A DNA stretch of 64,000 nt from Kineosporia babensis (GTDB lineage Bacteria; Actinomycetota; Actinomycetes; Actinomycetales; Kineosporiaceae), in the NCBI RefSeq assembly GCF_021129305.1, contig NZ_JAJOMB010000009.1:62001-126000 (forward strand). The letters run 5' to 3'. The position numbers and the translations under genes were made by a program. Of this stretch, positions 25,687-32,910 are shown piece by piece. How positions within the stretch are numbered: the stretch's first letter is position 1; every line of letters starts with the position of its first letter. The notes under the pieces were generated by a model. That model saw only the letters and a program-made list of their open reading frames with translations. It was not told the DNA's origin and did not search any database.

Positions 25687-25777
25687 AGGACTACGAACGT
25701 CACGTGGTCCGGGGATCCGTACGAAAGGTGAGGCTCGAGCCGTCCCCACATCGCCCTGATCCACCGGGAGGCCACCC

Positions 25778-26602
25778 ATGCCCTTCGTCACCGCGGACGA
25801 CGGCGCCGAGATCTTCTACAAGGACTACGGAACCGAGGGCACCCCGGTCGTGCTCAGCCACGGCTGGCCGCTGAACTCGGACGCCTGGGAGGCCGCCGCG
25901 CGCTTCCTGGCCGAGAACGGTCACCGGGCGATCGCCCACGACCGGCGCGGGCACGGCCGCTCCAGCCAGACCTGGCACGGCAACGAGATGGACACCTACG
26001 CCGACGACCTGGCCGTGCTGCTGGACACCCTCGACCTGCAGGAGGCCACCCTGGTCGGGCACTCCACCGGGGGTGGCGAGATCGTGCACTACGTGGGCCG
26101 GCACGGCACCGCCCGAGTGGCCAAACTCGTGCTGGTCTCCGCCGTACCCCCGCTGATGCTGCACACCGAGGACAACCCGCAGGGCCTGCCCCTGGAGGTC
26201 TTCGACGGGATCCGGGCGGGCGAGGCGGCCAACCGGGCCCAGCTGTACCGCGACCTGGCCGACGGCCCGTTCTTCGGGCACAACCGCCGCCAGGACGTGG
26301 CCCAGGGCTTCCGCGACGCGTTCTGGCTGCAGAGCATGGCCTGCGGGCACCGGGCCGCCTACGAGTGCATCGCCGCGTTCTCGGCCACCGACTTCCGCCC
26401 CGACCTGGCCAAGATCGACGTGCCCACGCTGGTGGTGCACGGCGACGACGACCAGATCGTGCCGTTCGAGGTGGGCGGGAAGCGCTCGGCCGAGGCCGTC
26501 ACCGGCGCCGAGCTCAAGGTCTACGAGGGTGCTCCGCACGCCCTGCCCGACACCGACCGCGATCGTCTGCACGCCGACCTCCTCGCCTTCATCGACGCCT
26601 GA
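25778..26602 (+). CDS. Alpha/beta hydrolase (non-heme chloroperoxidase/esterase-like)
   Basis: 274 residues, ATG preceded by gggagg. Features of the perhydrolase/chloroperoxidase group are clear: [12 protein letters not shown] (oxyanion loop), [12 protein letters not shown], nucleophile GHSTGGGE with Ser96, acid residue in [11 protein letters not shown] and the catalytic His in [18 protein letters not shown]. Such enzymes hydrolyse esters and can form peracids; halogenation is a side activity. No signal peptide. A similar but distinct hydrolase follows 31 bases downstream and the two are probably cotranscribed. Confidence 0.9.
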   Translation: MPFVTADDGAEIFYKDYGTEGTPVVLSHGWPLNSDAWEAAARFLAENGHRAIAHDRRGHGRSSQTWHGNEMDTYADDLAVLLDTLDLQEATLVGHSTGGGEIVHYVGRHGTARVAKLVLVSAVPPLMLHTEDNPQGLPLEVFDGIRAGEAANRAQLYRDLADGPFFGHNRRQDVAQGFRDAFWLQSMACGHRAAYECIAAFSATDFRPDLAKIDVPTLVVHGDDDQIVPFEVGGKRSAEAVTGAELKVYEGAPHALPDTDRDRLHADLLAFIDA

Positions 26603-26632
26603 TTCTCCCACCTAGGAAAGGCTTTCGCCGCC

Positions 26633-27433
26633 ATGAGCAGACCCGACACCGTCGTCCTCGTCCACGGCCTCTGGGTCACTCCCCGCAGCTGGGAGGAATG
26701 GATCCCCTACTACCAGGCCAAGGGCCTGAACGTGATCGCCCCGGCCTACCCGGGCTTCGACATCGAGGTCGAGGCGCTGCGTGAGAACCCGGACGTGATC
26801 GCCGGTCTCACCGTCCCGGACACCCTGGACCACCTGGAGTCGGTGATCCGCGGGGTGGAGAACCCGCCGATCATCATGGGGCACTCCTTCGGCGGCACCC
26901 TCACCCAGCTGCTGCTGGCGCGCGGGCTGGGAGCGGCCGGAGTGGTGATCGACTCGGCGCCCACCGAAGGCGTGCGGGTGGTGCCGGTCTCCCAGACCCG
27001 TTCGTTGTTCCCTGCTCTGAAGAACCCGGCCAACCGCAAGCGGGCCTTCGCCTTCACCGCCGAGCAGTGGCACTACGCCTTCGCCAACACCCTCACCGCC
27101 GAGGAGTCGAAGGTCACCCATGACCGGTACGCGATCGCCGCGCCGGGGCACTGGATCTTCGAGTACGGCCTGTTCGCCAACTTCAAGCCCGGCCACCAGG
27201 ACACCTGGGTGGACTACTCGGCCGACCGGGCGCCGCTGCTGTTCATCGCGGGGGAGAAGGACCACATCATGCCGCCCTCGGTGAACCGTTCCAACGCCGA
27301 GCACTACAAGAAGTCCCCGGCGGTGACCGAGTACTTCGAGTTCCCCGGCCGCGACCACTGGACCTGCGGTGCTCCCGGCTGGGAAGGCGTCGCCGATCAC
27401 GCCCTGGAGTGGGCGCTGAAGAACGCGCGCTGA
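26633..27433 (+). CDS. Alpha/beta hydrolase
   Basis: 266 residues, ATG with aggaaagg upstream. VLVHGLWVTPRSWEEW forms the oxyanion region, the nucleophile elbow is MGHSFGGTL with Ser85, the acid lies in FIAGEKDHIMPPS and the His in FPGRDHWTCG. The pattern FPGRDHW near the end and the long helical cap (about 115-185) are typical of cytoplasmic actinobacterial hydrolases of unknown substrate. It follows the chloroperoxidase-like gene closely and is succeeded by an intrinsic terminator, so the two form a unit. Confidence 0.88.
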   Translation: MSRPDTVVLVHGLWVTPRSWEEWIPYYQAKGLNVIAPAYPGFDIEVEALRENPDVIAGLTVPDTLDHLESVIRGVENPPIIMGHSFGGTLTQLLLARGLGAAGVVIDSAPTEGVRVVPVSQTRSLFPALKNPANRKRAFAFTAEQWHYAFANTLTAEESKVTHDRYAIAAPGHWIFEYGLFANFKPGHQDTWVDYSADRAPLLFIAGEKDHIMPPSVNRSNAEHYKKSPAVTEYFEFPGRDHWTCGAPGWEGVADHALEWALKNAR

Positions 27434-27445
27434 GTTCGTGACCGT

Positions 27446-27485
27446 CGCCCGGCCCGCGCTGCTGCGGGCCGGGCGGCTGCCTTTT
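27446..27485 (+). terminator. Intrinsic terminator with T-run
   Basis: A 12-bp G/C stem (27446-27457 with 27464-27475, 6-base loop) is followed within six bases by TTTT at 27482-27485, one of the few hairpins here with the classical T-tract. Confidence 0.85.
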
Positions 27486-27558
27486 GGGGCAGTCCAGCCG
27501 GCCGTCCCGCTGCTACGGCTACCCTGACCGGGGAGGAACGACTCGGGGGGTCGGGCCG

Positions 27559-28164
27559 GTGGAAACCCTTGAAGTGCCGAGCAGATCATTGAGGACGTGG
27601 TTGCTGGCCGCCGTCGTGGTGCTCGCCTTGGTGTTCACCGGGCAGACGCTCGCCAACCGGGGCGCCACCGACCGCCGGCGCTTCGACCAGCTGGAAGCCC
27701 AGTTCGAGGAACACCGGGAAGCTTTCGTCGCCGGCCGGGCCCGGATGCGGCAGCTGGTAGCCGCCAACCCCCGGGCCGAGCAGATCGTCTGGAGCCGTAC
27801 TCAGATCTGTGTTCACCGGGCACCGCCCCCGCCCGACGGCCCGCAGCCGGATCCGCCTGCGCGGGGCGAGCCGTGCCGTCCCGCAGCTCTGGAGCAGCTG
27901 CCTGGCATTGCCACCGTCACCTACCAGGCCAAGGATCCGGGCCGCACGTACTTTCGGTTCACCGCCGCCCGCTACACCCTGATGTACTCGGCCGCCGGTG
28001 ATTCCAGCGGTTTCGCGCGGGCGCGCGGGTTCCGTTCCAGCCGGGATCTGGAACACGGATGGACGTTGCTGGGCCCGATCGCCCACCCCGAACAGGAACG
28101 CTCGCAGTGGACCCAAGCGGTGATCCAGGCGTCAGCTTCGCTGTCCGACAAACCCGGTCGGTGA
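27559..28164 (+). CDS. Single-pass membrane-anchored protein of unknown function
   Basis: About 201 residues from GTG 27559 (start uncertain; the frame is open further upstream). One hydrophobic anchor lies near residues 14-32, followed by a basic/acidic helical stretch and a mainly extracytoplasmic domain with two Cys, at CVHRAPPPP and GEPCRP, that could form a disulfide across a Pro-rich loop. The C-terminal half has mixed strands such as TVTYQAKDPGRTYFRF. I recognise no family. Its last 33 bases overlap the end of the convergent AraC-family gene, which limits how far either can vary. Confidence 0.6.
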   Translation: METLEVPSRSLRTWLLAAVVVLALVFTGQTLANRGATDRRRFDQLEAQFEEHREAFVAGRARMRQLVAANPRAEQIVWSRTQICVHRAPPPPDGPQPDPPARGEPCRPAALEQLPGIATVTYQAKDPGRTYFRFTAARYTLMYSAAGDSSGFARARGFRSSRDLEHGWTLLGPIAHPEQERSQWTQAVIQASASLSDKPGR

Positions 28165-28914
28165 ATCGCCGAACCGACGCCGGAAAGCCCGGGTGAACGT
28201 CCCCTGGTCGTTGAAACCACTTTCGTAGCAGGCCGAACGCACGCTCACCCCGCGCTCCAGCAACCGTCGGGCGAATTCCAGCCTGGCCGCCCGGATCTCG
28301 TCGCCCGGAGTGCGGCCCACTTCGGCGAAGAGCACCTGAACCGAGCGCACCGACATGTGCTGCGCCCGGGCCAGCCGGGCCACCCCGAACTCAGGGTCGC
28401 GAAACTGCTCGTGCACCTGGCGGAACAACTCGTCGCGCACCTGCGCCCGAGTACGCCCACCCAGCGTGTCGGCCGCCTGGGCCGCCTGGCGCCCGTTCCA
28501 GATCGAACGCTGCTTCTCGCCGGTGCCGCGATCGCTGGCGTCCTCGAACGAGAGCAGCGTGGCCCCGGTCGAGCCCAGCGAGCGGGTGGACCAGACCACC
28601 GGAACCGGCCGCCCCGAACGGGTGGTGAACCATTCGGTACCGCCCCGCGGACCCGATCCGGAACGTCCGACAATTGGGCAGTTCTCCTGGGGGTACTGCG
28701 AGCCGTCGGGGTGAGTCTCGTGCAGGGTGCAGTGGCTGGGACGGCCCAGCAGTTCGCCCGGGTCGGTGTATCCGAGCAGGAACACGGCGGCCTGGTTGAC
28801 CAGCTGCACGTGGCCCTGGGCGGCGATCACCCACAGTGGGGTGGGGGCCTGCTCGATCACCGCTTCGAGCAGGGCGTTGTCCTGATGGGGGACGAGTGTG
28901 GGCGTCGCGGTCAT
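28132..28914 (-). CDS. PAS-AraC transcriptional regulator
   Basis: 260 residues. A PAS domain spans about residues 12-125: IEQAPTPLWVIAAQGHVQLVNQA, FLLGYTDPGELLGRP, and the typical closing strand ATLLSFEDASDR. The C-terminal AraC-type region (about 155-258) has the two helix-turn-helix motifs, ending with the signature SGFNDQGTFTRAFRRRFGDSPTGFV. The protein is transcribed divergently from the cyanase operon, across a 208-base spacer with direct repeats, and is the obvious candidate for its regulator. What the PAS domain senses is unknown; it lacks an evident cofactor motif. Confidence 0.85.
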   Translation of the reverse strand: MTATPTLVPHQDNALLEAVIEQAPTPLWVIAAQGHVQLVNQAAVFLLGYTDPGELLGRPSHCTLHETHPDGSQYPQENCPIVGRSGSGPRGGTEWFTTRSGRPVPVVWSTRSLGSTGATLLSFEDASDRGTGEKQRSIWNGRQAAQAADTLGGRTRAQVRDELFRQVHEQFRDPEFGVARLARAQHMSVRSVQVLFAEVGRTPGDEIRAARLEFARRLLERGVSVRSACYESGFNDQGTFTRAFRRRFGDSPTGFVGQRS

Positions 28915-28973
28915 GGTGGCTCACCTCTCGTCGGGTCGGCACAGGACAGGGCCCTAGAGGCTCACACGCGGTC

Positions 28974-29013
28974 GTGTCACGGCGGTTGCCGGAGTGTCGC
29001 GGCTGTGTGACAG
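28974..29013. promoter_or_regulatory. Candidate AraC-type direct repeats upstream of cyanase
   Basis: GTGTCACGGCGG at 28974 and GTGTCGCGGCTG at 28994 repeat with a 20-base period, two helical turns, which is the usual spacing of AraC-family sites. They lie between the regulator and cynS promoters. Confidence 0.4.
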
Positions 29014-29122
29014 GGGCGTCCGCCTGCGCTTTTTGCCGCAAGGTCTGCGTGCAGGGCCTGCGCGGGGACGGGGGTGGTGCGGTGATCTGGAAGCCCACCG
29101 GTGCCGACGAAGGAAGCAGGCC

Positions 29123-29581
29123 ATGGCATACAACCCCGCGCTACGAGAGCACGCGGCGAACGAGGTCGACGAGCAGCGGATCGCCAAGGGGCTGACCTGG
29201 CGGGCCCTGGCCGAGCACATCGGCCGCCCGCCGGCCTGGGCCACCGCCGCCCTGCTGGGCTCGCACCCGATGAGCGCCGAGGACGCCGAGAAGGTCGGCG
29301 AGCTGCTGGAACTCAGCCCGGAGACGATCCGGGCCCTGCAGCGTCAGCCGTACCGCACCGCCGACGCAGCGATGGCCAGCGATCCGACGATCTACCGCTT
29401 CCACGAACTGCTGGCGGTCTACGGCCCGGCGTTCAAGGCCCTGATCCACGAGCAGTTCGGCGACGGGATCATGAGCGCGATCAACTGCAACGTGGACGTG
29501 TCGCGGCGCGAGCACCCGGACGGCGCCCGGGTCGTGGTCAGCATCGACGGCAAGTTCCTGCCCTACCAGTGGGGTGCCTGA
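29123..29581 (+). CDS. cynS: Cyanate hydratase (cyanase)
   Basis: 152 residues, ATG with aggaag upstream. It converts cyanate and bicarbonate to ammonia and carbon dioxide via carbamate. The N-terminal helix-turn-helix-like domain (LTWRALAEHIGRPPAW) and the C-terminal dimer-swap domain are both present. The three catalytic residues of the family are found as Arg92 and Glu95 in YRFHELLAVYG and Ser118 in MSAINCNVDV. Length agrees with the E. coli enzyme (156). The stop codon overlaps the start of the FNT channel gene by one base, so transport and degradation are coupled. Confidence 0.95.
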   Translation: MAYNPALREHAANEVDEQRIAKGLTWRALAEHIGRPPAWATAALLGSHPMSAEDAEKVGELLELSPETIRALQRQPYRTADAAMASDPTIYRFHELLAVYGPAFKALIHEQFGDGIMSAINCNVDVSRREHPDGARVVVSIDGKFLPYQWGA

Positions 29582-30405
29582 TGTCCTACGTGCCGCCCAA
29601 GGAACTGGCCACCCGGATTCTGGACGCCGGTGAGGCCAAGGTCTTCATGTCCACCCGGGACACCCTGATCCGCGCCTTCATGGCCGGTGCCCTGCTGGGC
29701 CTGGCCGCGGCGTTCGCGGTCACGATCACCGTGCGCACCGGGGAGCCGCTGCTCGGGGCGCTGCTGTTCCCGGTCGGTTTCTGCCTGCTCTACCTGCTCG
29801 GGTTCGACCTGCTGACCGGCGTGTTCACCCTGGTCCCGCTGGCCCTGCTGGACAAGCGGCCGGGGGTGACGGTCGGCGGGATGCTGCGCAACTGGGGTCT
29901 GGTGTTCGTCGGCAACTTCGCCGGGGCGCTGACCACCGCGCTGCTGATGGCGATCTACTTCACCTACGGCTTCAGCGTGGAACCGGATGCGGTGGCCCAG
30001 CAGATCGGCACGATCGGCGAAGGCCGCACGCTGGGTTACGCCGAGCACGGGGCGGCCGGGATGCTGACTCTCTTCGTCCGCGGGGTGCTGTGCAACTGGA
30101 TGGTCTCGACCGCGGTGGTCGGGGCGATGATGTCGGACAGCGTGCCCGGCAAGGTGATCGTGATGTGGATGCCGATCCTGGTGTTCTTCTACCTGGGCTT
30201 CGAGCACTCGGTGGTGAACATGTTCCTCTTCCCCTCCGGCCTGCTGCTGGGCGGCGACTTCACCCTGGGCGACTACCTGGTCTGGAACGAGATCCCGACA
30301 CTGCTGGGCAATCTGGTGGGTGGGCTGAGCTTCGTCGGGCTGATCATCTACGCCACGCACGCCCGGACCGCACCGGCCCGGCCGCGCAAGGTGCCGGCGG
30401 CCTGA
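29581..30405 (+). CDS. Formate/nitrite (FNT)-family channel, probable cyanate-linked
   Basis: 274 residues with six main hydrophobic helices. The FNT hallmarks are present: DAGEAKVFMSTRDTLIRAFMAGALLG at the start, the GALLFPVGFCLLYLLG segment, the NW loop in GMLRNWGLVFVGNFAGA and CNWMVSTA, and the FEHSVVNMFLFP stretch containing the central His region. FNT proteins conduct small monovalent anions such as formate, nitrite and hydrosulfide. Coupling to cynS by a one-base overlap suggests cyanate (or its product/bicarbonate) as the relevant anion here; that is inference from context. Confidence 0.88.
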   Translation: MSYVPPKELATRILDAGEAKVFMSTRDTLIRAFMAGALLGLAAAFAVTITVRTGEPLLGALLFPVGFCLLYLLGFDLLTGVFTLVPLALLDKRPGVTVGGMLRNWGLVFVGNFAGALTTALLMAIYFTYGFSVEPDAVAQQIGTIGEGRTLGYAEHGAAGMLTLFVRGVLCNWMVSTAVVGAMMSDSVPGKVIVMWMPILVFFYLGFEHSVVNMFLFPSGLLLGGDFTLGDYLVWNEIPTLLGNLVGGLSFVGLIIYATHARTAPARPRKVPAA

Positions 30406-30445
30406 CCTGTTCGGGTGGTCCGGGTTCAGCTCGGTGAAGGTTGTG

Positions 30446-30495
30446 CCGAAGAGGCGGCATCTCTTCAGGGAGGCTCGAGATGCCGCTCTCTTCGG
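30446..30495 (+). promoter_or_regulatory. Hairpin sequestering the start codon of the following gene
   Basis: CCGAAGAG-CGGCAT (30446-30460, one base between blocks) pairs with ATGCCG-CTCTTCGG (30480-30495, two bases between). The right arm begins with the ATG of the gene at 30480 and the ribosome site agggagg lies in the 19-base loop. A shorter alternative helix, GAAGAG (30448) with CTCTTC (30461), would free the start codon. Confidence 0.5.
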
Positions 30496-32681
30496 TACGT
30501 TTCAAATACCTGATCGCCGGGCTGGTGACCGCGACGGTGGTGCTCGGCGCCGGAACTGCGGGGGAGCGAGTGGTGATCCCGCATCCGAGTCCTCCGCAGA
30601 ACCAGGTGCTGTACTGGCTGGACGCCGACGCAGGCCGCTGGGCGGTCGGTCTGGAGGGTGATCGGCTGGGAATCGGCACGCTCGGGAATCCGGTGGAGGA
30701 CACCGGAGTTGCCTATCGGGCCTCGGTCTCCGGTCGTCTTCCCAAAGATCTTTCCGGCGAACGATTTCGCTGGGCCGAGGCCGGCGACGGCGCATTTGTG
30801 TTGCGTAGTGTGGACCTGAGCACCGGGGCCGAGACCAGCCGCGAGGTCGGGTACCGGCCGCTGGCCTGGACCCCGAACGGGTGGATCGGTGTGCTCGGCA
30901 ACCAGCTGGTCCGGCATCTGGACGGGCAGCCCGACGAGGTCATCCTCAGCGGCTTCGTCCAGGAATTCCCCGGCTACCTGCCCGAGGTGCGCGCCGACGA
31001 CACCGGCGCCCTGGTCCGGTACCAGGATGCGACCGCCGAACGGCTGGTCCTGATCGAGGGGGGTCAGACCCGTGAACTGGCTGTCTCGAGCGCTGATCCG
31101 ATCGGCGGAGAGCACCTGCGCGCCCTTACGTTGACCCCGAACTCCGTGGTGTGGTCCACGGTCACCTGGCCCGAACTCCGGGTCGGGCACGTGCATCGGC
31201 AGGCCCGCTCGGGCGGGGCGGTGAGCCGGTACCAGTCCGAGCCGGTGGCCGGCCTGGCGGCCACCGACGATGCCATCGCGATCTCGTCCAACCAGCGCCA
31301 GCTGATCAACACCAGTCCCCGGTACCTGTACCGCGTCTACGCTCACGACGGCACTGCCTGGCGGCCGATCACCCTGCCGGACAGCTACCCCGGCTACACC
31401 GGCAACGACCTCCTCTACGGCCTGGGTACCGACGGCTCGAGGTTCCTGGCGGCGCTCGGCGCCTCCAACGGGAACGACGCCGCGGTCTACGGTTTCGACA
31501 CCGGAGACGCCACGGTGGTCTCGACCGTCCCGACCGAACACCCGACGGTGGAAGACGTGGTGCTCAACCAGGGCTGGCACTTCACCATCGGCAACGCGGA
31601 GGTCTACCGGCGCAAGGTCTCATCCGCTCTGGAGCTGGGACCATTGCAGCGCCTGAGCATGCCGGTCCAGCCCGGCCCCGGCGCGATCTCGGTCTCCGGG
31701 CCCTACGTGTTGCGCCGCGACGTCGTGGACGAGCAGTCCCGCTTCGTCCTGATCGAGTTCCCCAACTTCGACAACAAGCCACGCATCCTGCAGGGCCAGG
31801 CTCTGGAAGGTGGCCCCGGGGCCACGATCTCCGGCTCGTACTTCCTGGCCGACCATGACGTGTACCGCGTGGACCAGCCCTCGGACGCGCAGCCGCTGGC
31901 CTCGCTGGACGCTGTCGACGCTGACCTGTACGGCTCCCGCGTGGTGTGGTCTACCCCGCAGGGCGCGGTGCAGGTGCACGAGCTGGGCCGTCCGAGCCTC
32001 GGAGCCCGCACTCTGCTGGCGAGCGGCGCGGCCGGGCCGGTGGCGATCTACGGCAACTCGGTGGCCTGGGCGCGGTCGGGCGGCCGGATCACGGTCGTCG
32101 ACCAGAACACCGAAAAGCGGCGACAGGTAAAGATTTCTAAGGATGTGAAGTGGATCGGCCTGGGGGAATCGACGCTGGCCTGGGCGGATCAGGACGATGA
32201 GGTCTGGGTGCTGAACCTGCGCGCAGGCGACAGCCAACCGGTGAAGACCGGACTGGGTACGCCGGTCGCGCTGGACGCCCATCAGATCGCCGGCTCCGCG
32301 GGGAACGGCCGGACCGCCGTCGAGCCGCTGCCGTACGGGCAGGACCAGAAGTATCGGCCCCGGCTGATCTCGGCCCAGACGCCGAGTGCGGTGAACCCCG
32401 GCGAGGCGCCGTGGAGCCCGCAGTTCGATTTCACGGCAGACGTCACCGATGCCCAGCTCAAGATCTTCCGCAACGGCCAGTTGGTACGCACCCTGCCGGG
32501 CGAATCCGTGTACGGCCGAGTCCGCATCCTGTGGTGGCACGGCGACTATTCCGACGGCAGACCTGCCCCCGCGGGCAATTACACCTGGACGTTCAGCGCC
32601 GAGTCCACCACCGGGCAAGGCTCTGCGGTGGGGATCGACGGCAAAAGCGTGGTCGCCGGATCGCTACGCCTGACTCGCTAG
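30480..32681 (+). CDS. Secreted beta-propeller-like protein with FlgD-type C-terminal domain
   Basis: 733 residues from ATG 30480 (agggagg upstream). A signal peptide or N-terminal anchor covers residues 6-26. The body is a long run of short beta strands with repeated aromatic motifs (GWHFTIGNAEVYRR, GSYFLADHDVYRV, GNSVAWARSG, STLAWADQDDEVW) spaced about 45-55 residues apart, as in WD40/TolB-like propellers. The last 75 residues, with LKIFRNGQLVRTL, LWWHGDYSDGRPAPAGNYTWTF, match the FlgD Ig-like fold found at the end of many secreted actinobacterial proteins. No catalytic motif. Probably a cell-surface or secreted binding protein. Confidence 0.7.
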   Translation: MPLSSVRFKYLIAGLVTATVVLGAGTAGERVVIPHPSPPQNQVLYWLDADAGRWAVGLEGDRLGIGTLGNPVEDTGVAYRASVSGRLPKDLSGERFRWAEAGDGAFVLRSVDLSTGAETSREVGYRPLAWTPNGWIGVLGNQLVRHLDGQPDEVILSGFVQEFPGYLPEVRADDTGALVRYQDATAERLVLIEGGQTRELAVSSADPIGGEHLRALTLTPNSVVWSTVTWPELRVGHVHRQARSGGAVSRYQSEPVAGLAATDDAIAISSNQRQLINTSPRYLYRVYAHDGTAWRPITLPDSYPGYTGNDLLYGLGTDGSRFLAALGASNGNDAAVYGFDTGDATVVSTVPTEHPTVEDVVLNQGWHFTIGNAEVYRRKVSSALELGPLQRLSMPVQPGPGAISVSGPYVLRRDVVDEQSRFVLIEFPNFDNKPRILQGQALEGGPGATISGSYFLADHDVYRVDQPSDAQPLASLDAVDADLYGSRVVWSTPQGAVQVHELGRPSLGARTLLASGAAGPVAIYGNSVAWARSGGRITVVDQNTEKRRQVKISKDVKWIGLGESTLAWADQDDEVWVLNLRAGDSQPVKTGLGTPVALDAHQIAGSAGNGRTAVEPLPYGQDQKYRPRLISAQTPSAVNPGEAPWSPQFDFTADVTDAQLKIFRNGQLVRTLPGESVYGRVRILWWHGDYSDGRPAPAGNYTWTFSAESTTGQGSAVGIDGKSVVAGSLRLTR

Positions 32682-32768
32682 GGCCAGCACTTTGTTTACG
32701 CGTTGTCTGGGATCGCCCGCACAGAGCTTGGCCAGCGATCGCTCACGATGTGTCAAGGTGGTCCATCC

Positions 32769-32787
32769 GGTACCAGGTGTACACATC
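32769..32787. repeat. Copy 1 of a shared intergenic motif
   Basis: GGTACCAGGTG followed at once by TACACATC. The same two blocks occur at 54690-54717, there separated by nine bases. The palindrome GTGTACAC is present here at 32777-32784. It lies between the convergent propeller and kinase genes. Confidence 0.4.
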
Positions 32788-32910
32788 ATTTGAGTGTCCC
32801 CGCCCACCGCCCACCGCTCACGGTCCGGGACGGCTTTTCCGGTGCGGTGAGCGCCAACCTTGACCAGGCCAACTCCGCCCCGCAGTAGACATGGACTTCC
32901 AAAACACGCG

